Shown one piece after another: positions 52,375 through 62,226 of a stretch of 64,000 nt of DNA. Each line of letters opens with the position of its first letter. Within the stretch, counting starts at the first letter, position 1. The position numbers and the translations under genes are program-made. A model generated the notes under the pieces. It saw nothing but the letters and a program-made list of their open reading frames with translations. It made no database searches and was not told where the DNA came from. Origin of the DNA: Prostheceraeus crozeri (Eukaryota > Platyhelminthes > Polycladida > Euryleptidae); NCBI GenBank assembly GCA_907163375.1, contig CAJQUW010012712.1, forward strand, positions 1-64,000, read 5' to 3'.

Positions 52375-52632
52375 TGTGTTTTTTCTTAATCACCTCATTT
52401 AATATTCATTTGTATATATGAACAGACTTGTTTTATCATTTCACAAATCGGTCTTCAATTAAGGTCTGAATGGGAAAGGGGAATAACTATCTACAATTAA
52501 TGATGTTCAATAACTGAATTGAAACAAAAAAATCAAATATAAAGACTTCAACTTGAAATAAATGGGAACATATAACTTTTAAATAAACAGTTATGTTGTT
52601 AATTTTAAAATGCTTGTAGCAGTCCAGGATGA
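52375..52632. other. No gene; AT-rich 3' flank
   Basis: Likely polyadenylation region: AATAAA at 52558 and nearby. Confidence 0.5.
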
Positions 52633-52940
52633 TATCATACATGTGTCATACACGACACCATAAGAATGAGAATGAAAAGACCTTTCGAATGATATAAGGT
52701 ATGTACCTATTCGATGGGAAAATCCTAGTTGTATGCAACTGTATGCAAGCAGACAAATGTTAGATTTTTAAATTCACTAAGTTTTTAGCCCATTCTTTAA
52801 AGACATGTACCTCTCTAGTTATATGTCATACATGTGTCATACAATACACCATTAGAATCAGCATGAAAAGAGCATTCGAATGATATATTGTATGTACCCA
52901 TTTGATGAAAAAATCCTAGTTGTATGTATCTGTATGCAAC
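52633..52940 (+). repeat. Two direct copies of a ~115-bp unit, ~190-bp period
   Basis: GATATCATACATGTGTCATAC...AAAATCCTAGTTGTATGCAACTG at 52633-52745 and a diverged copy at 52823-52940. Confidence 0.85.
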
Positions 52941-53046
52941 TTGAAAAATTCCAAGTTTTTTTACAAAAATGACTAAGTTTACAAATTTTCAAAGTTAAAG
53001 TCTTACAACTAAAAATGACCATAATATACAAACCTCTACACTTGAG

Positions 53047-53096
53047 CTTGACCTTGACCTTAGACCTGACCTTGACCTTTGACCTTCATACACTTC
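53047..53096 (+). repeat. TGACCT repeat cluster
   Basis: Seven TGACCT-like words in 50 bases with 0-1 base spacing. The reverse complement AGGTCA is the nuclear-receptor half site. Confidence 0.7.
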
Positions 53097-53130
53097 ATAC
53101 ACGGCGGGGGGGAAGGCCTCAAAATTTCTC

Positions 53131-53145
53131 GGGCGCTTCGCGCCC
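53131..53145 (+). repeat. GC-rich hairpin
   Basis: GGGCGC-TTC-GCGCCC, a perfect 6-bp stem with a 3-base loop. Confidence 0.85.
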
Positions 53146-53165
53146 TCCAAATTTTCCGGATTATA

Positions 53166-53216
53166 GGGTAAATAAATTTTCTCGATCGCTTCGCGCACTC
53201 GAAAATTTATTTACCC
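53166..53216 (+). repeat. 51-bp hairpin
   Basis: GGGTAAATAAATTTTC pairs perfectly with GAAAATTTATTTACCC around a CG-rich loop. Confidence 0.9.
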
Positions 53217-53251
53217 ATGGGTTCCGGGTGCCATAGATACTCATCTTGCTT

Positions 53252-53327
53252 CCCTAACCCTAAACCTAACCCTAACCCTAAACCTAACCCTAAACCTAAC
53301 CCTAAACCTAACCCTAACCCTAACCTA
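53252..53327 (+). repeat. Interstitial telomere-like repeat
   Basis: CCCTAA units mixed with CCTAAA and CCTAA, about 12 units in 76 bp, on the C-rich strand. Confidence 0.95.
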
Positions 53328-53351
53328 GTATTTTAATTTGATTATTTGAAT

Positions 53352-53416
53352 TTTGGCGCGAAATTCAACTTTTCGAAAAAGTCTTTAAATTTGATTGTTC
53401 GAATTTTGGCGCGAAA
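53352..53416 (+). promoter_or_regulatory. Two consensus E2F-type sites
   Basis: TTTGGCGCGAAA at 53352-53363 and at 53405-53416, the same orientation and 53 bases apart. A third partial (ATTTAGCGCTTAA) follows at 53430. Confidence 0.6.
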
Positions 53417-53746
53417 TTTGAATTTTCGAAATTTAGCGCTTAATTCAAATTTTAATGTTCTATTCAAACCACACGTTTTATGTTTTCAAATATGAATCAT
53501 TATATGACTATTAATAATAACATGTATATCAAATAATATATCAGTCCATCAGTTCATATTACTTTGAATTCACTCTACTGTTTACATGTAGAAATCTTTC
53601 AACACATATGATGGCACTTCCATTTCTAAGGTTAAAAATAAACCAGCTGTTCCATTTCTTGTTTGAGTTATCAATTTTGTTTGAACGTACCAATTCCAGG
53701 ATGTGATGTCATAAGGTCTTTGTTCATAGTTGCTTTGTCAATTTCA

Positions 53747-53754
53747 TATATAAA
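53747..53754 (+). promoter_or_regulatory. TATA box of the spliced gene
   Basis: TATATAAA, with CCAAT at 53688. A leader exon would end at CTCAA|GTGAGT (53858). Confidence 0.6.
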
Positions 53755-54552
53755 GAAATTGCACACAACGAATTTTCACTCATTTTCAAATAATTCAGTG
53801 TCCATAGCAGACGTCGTTCTTCGTTCCTCCGTTCTCCGGTTCTTATTACAATTCTCAAGTGAGTTTCATTGTCATGTTGTGCTACTTTATAGGATATTCG
53901 GGAGTAGGAACATTATTAAGTTTTTATAACCAAATAGCTTTAAATATAGAAGCTTGGGTTTTAGGATAGGAACCCTTTATGTTATATTATTAACCATGTT
54001 TTTTTTTAATTTTTCATCCTATATTAAATCATTGAGCGAGAGACATGAATATATCAGTTTAAATGTAAGTGTATTTGAATCAACAAGATTTTTACAGTTT
54101 GTAAATAAATAAAAAGATACCTAAATAAAGCCTTCATCCATTATAAATATTCAGTCTGTCATCTGCTAACAGATGTATGAAATTCAAGCTTGTTTAATTA
54201 AACAAATTGAGGATTGGTTGAAATTTTCGAAATTTCACTTTCATTCTATTATATTAATTTCGAAATTAAATAATAGTAAATCAGCTGTTTCCAAATTTCA
54301 ACTCTTCTTATGAGCTAACCCTTTTCGAATAAATATCTAATTTTCGACTTTCGGTTTCAATTTCAACTTCAAATTTTATTTCTTTCTCAGATTTCTCCAA
54401 TATGAAAGTAGCAGTTAATAGAGCTTTGTTGATGGTATACAAATGCGTTCTCGTTTACCAAGAGATAAAATTATCAATTTTTTTTCCTGTTTAGAAATGG
54501 TCCGACATGAAAGTATTGCGCGACAACGGTTGATCTTCCATTATTGTGAAAC

Positions 54553-56622
54553 ATGCTGACTACCTGTTCGACATGCCAACAAGAGTGGTCACAAAGACTG
54601 CACATTCAAACAATTTTCACATACCTCTATTGTTTAACCTGCAAGACATACGAGAGGAGCAACGACAAGGTAAACAGCGACTCAGCAAAGGCCTTCATTT
54701 CCAAACATACTCCCTGTGCCCAACAGAATGGCCGGAAAGGCATCAACCTTACCTCCAAGGCAGAGAAAAAGAAATTGGAGAGGCTTTTTAACAAGGAAAG
54801 GCCGACTGAAGGCGTGCTCTCACAGGTGGACGAGCCTGAGGCAAAGAAAGCCCCCAAGTCCCGAGCACCTAAGAAAGTCCCCAATTCTCGAGAATTTATT
54901 GATGAGACTTTGAGTGAGTGCAGTCAATTCTAAATGCTAACTTGAACGGACAACTGACTCACAGTTGACAAAAAGTACTGCTTCCTTTAGATTAAAATAA
55001 ATTTGTTGTTGACACATTTCAGGACATGGTGATGCCCCCACCGAAGAAAGCCAAGGTGTTGGTGCAGAAGAAACTGGTCGTGCAGGATGTGAGACTCTAT
55101 TTACTCAGGTTAGTAATCGTGTGCATAAATTAAATCAATATTTCATAAATATTTTAGTGTGAGGGGCCCCGACCGCTGAAAGTCAGTTTCGAAGACAATA
55201 ATGCGGTGGAAAACTTGCGAAAGGTAAGAAATTAATTTGCTTATTACTTCTTAATGTGAAATTGAACATGAATTTCTATTTTCAGCTGTTTCCAAGTGTC
55301 CAAAGGTATCCTGCAATACCTCGGTTGAATTCGCCGGAAAAGAAAACCATCTCAAGTCCCGTAAGTGTGATTTTCATGGTCTACGATTCGATATCAGACA
55401 ACAATACCTGGAAAAAAACTTTACATGTATATAGTCTATGTCTATATTAATTCTCATTAATATCTATTTAGTTATAAAAACATTATCACATTTTCGCTGC
55501 AGGCTGTACGATCTTTGTCCCTTAAAAGACATCAGCGGAGCTTTCTGTCTACGCCGGCGACCACCACATCTATAGATGATAACGAGGAGAGGCCCTACTC
55601 CATCCATGAATCATCGGGCGATTCCTCGTCATCTAATGACGACGTCTCCACCACGTCGTCTCCAACATCCTCATCCGATGACGATAATTCGGTTGCAAAT
55701 GTAAGTTTAATGCTTAGATGACTGCATCAGCAGAGAACTTTTCCATTGTAATTTAGAAACCCACTTGAGTAAAAATTTATTAATCTGCAATAGATCAATT
55801 TATCTTCTAGAATGATTCGATGGTTCTTTCGGAGGATGAAGGTGGATCCAATCGAGGGACAATCGAGCTGAAGGTATGTGAAATTCACATTTGGAGTTGA
55901 TAAATGTCAACAAGTTAATTTATGTAATTGAATTTACATAGTGTTAATTTTAATTTTGATAAATGTTAACAATTGCAAATAGTTCATAAACAATTGTTTC
56001 TTTTCGTTTACAGGACTCCGTGATGCATGCATCACAGGAGGTCTCCTTCAGCAACATCCGGGCATCCCCGAGCTGGAGTGTCCGCCTGCCGCCGTCCCCA
56101 ATGATCTCCTTGGCTCCATCATCCCCTGCACGTCTTCCCTTGCCGGTATCTCCTCCGAACCCATTACCGACGCCAGGTGCAGCTCCTTCCTCCCCGGTAC
56201 TACTTCCCACAACACCTCCCCCCGTTGTAGCTCTACCAACGTCGGATGTGACGGCTCCTCTCCCAGTGCGGGATTATAACGTTGACTTGGACGCAACCTC
56301 GACAGAAGAGGATATGCAGACCAAGTTGCGTCTTTGCCAGGAGCGCCTACAGCAGGCAGAGGAGCGGGAGAAGAAAATGAAGGAGGAGAATAGAGGCTTA
56401 ATTGAATCTGTGAGGAACCTAACACAATCCAATCTCCTGTTAGCCTCCCAGGTTTCAAACAGCCGTGTTCATGAAAAGGAGACTTTAATTCACATTGAGT
56501 GCATGAACAATGCAATAAGAAAAGTGAGACTGACTCACATGAACGATTACAGCGTCTGCGTAAAAGGATGCAATCATTTGAAGCTGAATCACAGCGGAAT
56601 TGTAAAGTGTGCCAAACTTTAA
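54553..56622 (+). CDS. Seven-coding-exon zinc-cluster / coiled-coil gene upstream of polB, element C
   Basis: Predicted coding exons: 54553-54913, 55023-55108, 55158-55223, 55286-55360, 55503-55700, 55811-55873 and 56014-56622. Every intron is GT-AG with good donors (GTGAGT, GTTAGT, GTAAGA, GTAAGT, GTAAGT, GTATGT), and phases agree, giving about 485 residues with no stop. The N-terminus has CSTCQQEW and YCLTCKTY (two CxxC, likely zinc-binding), then a basic Lys/Pro segment, an acidic Ser-rich middle (exon 5), a Pro-rich part, and a C-terminal coiled coil (CQERLQQAEEREKKMKEENR). A noncoding leader 53780-53858 spliced to 54495 is probable. It matches the position and layout of the coiled-coil gene in Polinton B. 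A host origin cannot be excluded. Confidence 0.7.
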
Positions 56623-56702
56623 CTTTTATCTTTCTTCATTTAGGAAAAAGAAATTATCAAACATGTTATGTTTTCTCTTTGCATCAGATCGGAACATATG
56701 GT

Positions 56703-56750
56703 ATTGGCTGGTGATGACGCTGACGTCATTACATGGTAGATGTATATAAG
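56703..56750 (+). promoter_or_regulatory. polB promoter of element C: CCAAT-type box, CRE/ATF site, TATA
   Basis: ATTGGCTGG at 56703, the palindrome TGACGTCA at 56721-56728, and TATATAAG at 56743. The polB ATG is at 56782. Confidence 0.7.
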
Positions 56751-56781
56751 GGCTTGCTAATTTCAATCCTCATCAATAATC

Positions 56782-59700
56782 ATGGTTGTCTGTACCAAGT
56801 GTGGAAAAGTGTTCACTCTCATAGGCAATTTGCAACGACATGAAAAATTTTGTAAGTTAGGAAAAACGTATCAATGTAGCAAGTGTCCATATAAGACGAA
56901 TAGGATGGATAATCTTAAGAGGCATAAACTTGTATGCAATAATAAACCGAATGATAGTATAACAGAGTCAAATTCAAATAATCAAAATAGATCTACTTCT
57001 AAGCCAACAACCAGCGCTTCAACTAACATACAAAACTTTATGCAATACTGCTCTCGGTGTGGCAAAACGTATAACTCTATAAGTAGATTTCGACAGCATA
57101 TGAATGAACATAACACAAATAGTGAGATGAATATGCATAATAACTATGGAACTGTTAGTCTCAGCGAAAGCGCACTCAATGGCCATGCACGTGTGTATGA
57201 TATCACGCCAACAACACCTACTGTGGACATAACATCATTCTTAGAAAGCATGCGTTCCATGTCAGGGAATTTAGTGTCTGACTTACTAAGGAGCTATCAA
57301 TTGCGCGGTCGTCTGATTGCACAAATTCGTTATGTCCGTTCTAATCCTCAAGAAGAAGAAACTTTTCTCGCACACTTTACCTCATCATCCTCAAACTATA
57401 TTTATGACTATGATGCTTGGTTTCAGGATCATCTAAATAGTCTAATAAATCATATTGAAGCCTTTACAAAAAAGGGTAGCAATTGGATTATAGATGATGT
57501 ACAAAATATAGAGTTCAATGTAATAACAAGTCCAATACTGTCAGGTGGACAATCATTTCCTCTACCAAAGAAGTTAAAAAACTCTAAAGCTGTCATTAAT
57601 GTTAATTCAAATGCAAATGGTTGCTTCCTATATGCAGTTTTATCAATATTGCATTATAATGAAGTACCTTATTCAAGAAATGAAGTAAAATCATATAGTG
57701 AGTGGACATCTGAGCTAAATATGGAAGGCATTTCCACACCAGTATCAATCAAAGATATTCCAAAATTTGAGAAAAATAATGATATTAAAATTAACATTCA
57801 CTTTTATGAAAATGGACTCAAAGGTGTTCGTTACAATAGTAACTTTACTGGTAGGCAAACGGTTAATATTTTGCTAATTGTAAACAATGGAGCAGCACAC
57901 TATTGTGGAATTCCAAAGCTGTCAAGATTGTATAGGAGAACTTTAAAAAGACATAAATACTTCTGCGAAAGATGCACTCAGTCATTCACATATAAGACAA
58001 CACTAGAACGACATTTCCAGTTTTGTATTCGATGAAAAGCACAAATAGAAAAAATGCCATCGGATCTAAAAGTACTAACAAGTAGCATGGAATATCAACT
58101 AAGTCCTCCTTTAGTAATTTATGCAGATATAGAGTGCTACATTGATAATAAAATACATAAACCTGCGGCCATTGGAGCTTATCATGTCTGGCATAATGCC
58201 CTTCAATCGAAATTTGAAAACAAGTATTACCTCTTTGAGGGAGAAAATTGCATTATTAGTTTCTTGCACCACTTAGAAACTGTAGCCCAAGACTTATATG
58301 ACAACCAATGTGCAACAACTAGGCAGCCAATGTCACTGTCAGCGGATGAAAAAGCACGCCATGAGAATGCAGAATGTTGCAACAAATGTAAATCGAAATT
58401 CAGCGATGGAGTCATAAAAGTTCGTGATCATGATCATATCACCGGACGATATAGGCAAACATTATGTAGGAAATGCAATCTCCGGTTAAGACTTAACAGA
58501 CGGGAGCTCCCCATATTTTTCCACAATTTTAAAAATTATGATAGTCACATCGTTTGCTATAAAGCGATTGGAAGAATGAAATCTTGGAAATTAGATGTTG
58601 TAGCAGCAACTGCTGAAAAATATATAACTTTATCCGCCAGTGTCCCTGTAAATGAATAGAAAGGGAAGACAGTATACTTTAAACTAAAATTCTTAGACTC
58701 ATATCAATTTCTAAGTGCATCCTTGAGTGAATTAGCCAAGGGCTTGCAAACGTATGAGCATGTAGAGACATTAAGGGTAGAATTTCCACAATTAAGTGAT
58801 AATTTTTTATATCAGAAGGGAGTGTTTCCATATTCATACTTCAAAAACATAAACACGTTGACGGAAGACCGTCTACCACCACAATTTGAATTCTATAATG
58901 ATCTTACTCGTGAGCACTGTTCCGATAGTGAATATGAACACGCTAACAAGGCATGGATTGAATTTAATTGTAGCATATTTGGTGATTACATGCTGTCATA
59001 TCTGAAGTTAGATGTTTTATTGTTGGCAGACATATTTGAAGTGTTTAGAGCATTGAGTCAACGTGAGGATGAAGTCGACCCTGTAAATTTTGTCAGTCTC
59101 CCACATCTTAGCTTTACCTCAGCACTAAATTTCTCTTCCAATGATCCCCCACACTACATACAAGATGAAAATATGTACAATCTATTTGAACGAGGAATTA
59201 GAGGGGGCATGACTTTCACCAACATTCACCGAGCGCGTGCACGCATTGAAGAATTAGGAAATAATACACATGAAAGTCGACATTTGACCTACTTAGATGT
59301 TAATAACCTTTACGGTTCTTCACTCAGTAGGAATCTACCCCACTCAAATTTCAAATGGTTGAATGAAAGTGAATTAGATAATTTTATAATTGAAGAAAAT
59401 GTTCAAAATATAGATGATGATGGTGAAATCGGCTACACTTTTGATTTAGATTTAGAGTATCCTGCAGCCATTCATGATGACACTGCCAATTTCCCATTAG
59501 CTCCAGAAATGCAGATGATTGAAAAGAGAATGTTTTCACACTATATGAAAAATCTATATGAAAAAGTAAGACCAAATACACATTTTTCTTCTATCAAGAA
59601 ACTTCTGGTCCATCAATTTGATAGGGAAAATTATGTAGTCCACTACTCAATTTTAAAATTTTACTTGACCATGGGCATGAGAATCAAGAAGATTCATAGT

Positions 59701-60639
59701 GGCATAAAATTCACACAAAAGCCTTGGTTAAAAACATACATTGATATGAACTCTCAAAAGAGGGCTCAATCAAACACTGACTTCGAAAAGTCATTCTACA
59801 AATTGAAAAATAATTCTTTATATGGTAAAACAATGGAAAATGTAAGGAGAAGGAAAAAATTTAAACTAGTCAACAATGAGAAACAACTACTGAAATTGTC
59901 AAATCATCCTCTCTATGTTCAACACAAAATATTTGATGAAGATCTGGTTGGTATGGAAATGTACAAACCTTCAATAGTTTTAAATAAATTAATGTATGTT
60001 GGTCAAGCAGTACTTGACTATAGTAAGTTGGAAATGTATCAATTATATTACAATGATCTAAAAGGGTGTCCACTGATAAATAGAACGCGGCTTTGTGGAG
60101 GTGATACCGACAGTTTCTTCCTATGTTTATACACATCACCATCTGTCCGTCTGGAAGATATACTTCTATAGTTCGGTGAAAAGTTTGACTCTTCAAACTA
60201 TGATAGTCATCACCGACTATACTCAACTACAAACAAAGCTAGATTAGGTTGTTTTAAGGATGAGTGTGCTGGAAAGTTGCTTGAGGAAATGATCCTACTA
60301 AAACCGAAAATGTATTCAATGAAATATCTAGACTCTACGAATCATAGCATCAAACGTGCAAAAGGAATTCAGAGAGCAGCAGTTAAAAAATTGAAACATG
60401 ATGACTATAGGAGTGTCTATTATAGTGAGAATGATACAACTGATGATATGACAACTATAAATTCAAAAAATCACATAGTTAGCACAAAATCATTTAGGAA
60501 GCGAGGTCTTTCACTTTGGGAGGATAAGCGCTGTTGGCTGGATAGAAATTTATCATTACCATATGGACACTACAGCCTAGGTCTTCCCCCACCGTCGAAG
60601 AGAAGGAGATGCCTTCCTGTCACAGGTGATGTAGAATAA
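56782..60639 (+). pseudogene. Protein-primed DNA polymerase B of element C, broken
   Basis: ATG 56782. C2H2 fingers CTKCGKVFTLIGNLQRH, CSKCPYKTNRMDNLKRH and CSRCGKTYNSISRFRQH open the protein. They are followed by the domain with RLIAQIRYVRSNPQ, the Maverick-type NVNSNANGCFLYAVLSIL block, finger CERCTQSFTYKTTLERH, exonuclease IYADIECYID, endonuclease VII-like CCNKCKSKF...VRDHDHITGRYR, FHNFKNYDSHIV, YLKLDVLLLADIFE, polymerase YLDVNNLYGSSL, KNNSLYGKTM and GGDTDSFF, with tail RKRGLSLWEDKRCW. It is collinear with Polinton B polB but clearly diverged. Broken, with about three breaks. Confidence 0.9.
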
Positions 60640-60679
60640 GTCTAAATAAAAACAATATAATATTCCACTTGTAATAGAT

Positions 60680-60870
60680 CTTGCGATTGCTGCATCTTCC
60701 GACATGTAGCAACACTTACTAATACATAAGTAGTCTTACTAAAATTGAAATTTCTACATCTTTCCGATATGTAGAAATGATTACTAATAAATAGGTAGTC
60801 CTAATGTGAATGAATACGTGTATGTGAAGAATTTGTACTTAACATCATTCCGATATGTTGAGCTAATAAA
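60680..60870 (+). repeat. Degenerate repeat with short hairpins between polB and the overlapping pair
   Basis: CTTCCGACATGTAGCAAC, CTTTCCGATATGTAGAAATG and CATTCCGATATGTTGAGC are three diverged copies. The middle one folds as TTCTACAT...ATGTAGAA. Confidence 0.7.
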
Positions 60871-60924
60871 ATAACAAACTTTAGGCAAACATTAAACCTA
60901 AATTTGAAACATAGCTTTCGGAAC

Positions 60925-61485
60925 ATGCCTCATTACATTAGAACATGGAAACTTAGTGACGTTCAAAACGTTCACATAACAAATTCTAAAAGAATTGCAT
61001 TTCGTCATTCAATAGCAAATAGTGATCAAAAACATCGTGGCGTTTGCATTAGTATTGACTCATTGCCTTCACTGAAAGACTTCGCGGATCTCATTGACAA
61101 CCATGAGACTCGGATCAAGATTCCTCTCGATGACAAGGTATGGATAAAGTGTGATTCATCAGTCAAACTATACGTCTGTTCACCAAAACGTGAAGATGTT
61201 GAATATCGATTTTTTCGTTTCAGTGACGTCACATGGGAAACCTTTACAAGGGAAATACTACCACAGATAACGTCATTCATTAAAGATGGAGGACATCAAA
61301 CGGTTGGAAGTTGTAAATCGGATGTTAACTACAAAAGCAAAGTCAAAACTCAATCTACAAGAGATCGAGAGGAATATACCCAACCGAAAACAATGGTTAC
61401 TGATAAAACGCAAATTGAAGCCGACTACGAGCTTACATCTTGGAAGACCCTCAATCTTAACATGGAGGATTCAGAGGAAGGATAG
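60925..61485 (+). CDS. Upstream member of overlapping gene pair (possibly PC4-like), element C
   Basis: ATG 60925 (MPHYIRTWKL). There are two similar strand-helix halves: KRIAFRHSI...RGVCISIDSLPSLKDFADLI and KVWIKCDSSVKLYVCS...YRFFRFSDVTWETFTREI. Each resembles the strands plus final amphipathic helix of the PC4/Sub1 fold (compare GISLNPEQWSQLKEQI). This is a structural guess. The C-terminal 67 residues overlap the TBP-like gene and are polar and repetitive. The homologue in Polinton B is 35709-36338. It looks whole. Confidence 0.55.
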   Translation: MPHYIRTWKLSDVQNVHITNSKRIAFRHSIANSDQKHRGVCISIDSLPSLKDFADLIDNHETRIKIPLDDKVWIKCDSSVKLYVCSPKREDVEYRFFRFSDVTWETFTREILPQITSFIKDGGHQTVGSCKSDVNYKSKVKTQSTRDREEYTQPKTMVTDKTQIEADYELTSWKTLNLNMEDSEEG

Positions 61486-61855
61486 ATCTCTCACTCTCCT
61501 ATTCTTTCCAAATGGAACAATCAAATGTATTGGAAGGGTCATGGAGGGTGATCTCTCATATCTACACTTAAGTTTGGAACATTTACTTGGTGATTCATTA
61601 TCTGATTGGAAAGTGAAGACAATGACCGTGTTATGTGAATTACACTATCACTATGATTTCCGTAAAGTTACATCATCACATAATCTAACTTATGAAGTGG
61701 AGTTATTTCCAGCAGCTCAATTGACTAACTGGCATCCATATCATGTTCATGTTTTCCATAATGGAAAGATTGTGATAACCGGCATTAAAGACATAAGTGA
61801 TGTGCCTCCCATCATATGTGATTTGAAAAAATGTTTCATGAAAACCAAATTGTAG
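61286..61855 (+). CDS. TATA-binding-protein-like protein, element C
   Basis: 189 residues from ATG 61286, frame +1 to the upstream ORF, overlapping it by 200 bases. First saddle repeat: GRPSILTWRIQ (53-63) and LFFPNGTIKCIG (72-83). Second: LTYEVELFPAAQLTNWHP (134-151) and VFHNGKIVITGIKD (156-169). The latter two correspond to YEPELFPG and IFVSGKVVLTGAK of cellular TBP. The repeats are 83 residues apart. Identity to the Polinton B copy is concentrated in the second repeat. It probably binds DNA at element promoters or competes with host TBP. It looks whole. Confidence 0.75.
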   Translation: MEDIKRLEVVNRMLTTKAKSKLNLQEIERNIPNRKQWLLIKRKLKPTTSLHLGRPSILTWRIQRKDRSLTLLFFPNGTIKCIGRVMEGDLSYLHLSLEHLLGDSLSDWKVKTMTVLCELHYHYDFRKVTSSHNLTYEVELFPAAQLTNWHPYHVHVFHNGKIVITGIKDISDVPPIICDLKKCFMKTKL

Positions 61856-61962
61856 ATTTTGTATATATGTGAATAGATAATGAAATATAAACATATTTTT
61901 GTTTTCCTTATAAACCCTTGTTTTGGAAAAAAGAGAGCAAGTTAATGATACAACATAAAACT

Positions 61963-62226
61963 TTATTTCAAAACTGTTTCGACATATTTAGTAAGAATTA
62001 CATCATTTTTATCACAGTTTTTTGAAAATAGTTCTAAAGCACTTTTACAGTTATTTTTCAATGCTCTCTCAGTGACAAAATAGAGTACATAGCCACCGCA
62101 CATTAGAGATGTATTACTTTGAAGTGGGAACGATGTCACTTTCCTAACAGTCCAGGAGAACCTGTTCATCCATAATGCAATATCATGTAAACGAGGTTGA
62201 TTAAGAGAGTCAAAATATTCGGCCAC
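61963..62226 (-). pseudogene. Adenain-like protease piece, element C
   Basis: The frame holds YFDSLNQP, WMNRFSW, PLQSNTSLMCGGYVLYF: the Asp, Gln and Cys regions of the adenovirus-type protease. It overlaps the end of the capsid frame. It looks incomplete and is a fossil. Confidence 0.65.

Noticed and set aside
56048-56515. Minus-strand frame of 155 residues
   Set aside because: Antisense shadow of the last exon of the spliced gene, which has proper splice sites and phase.
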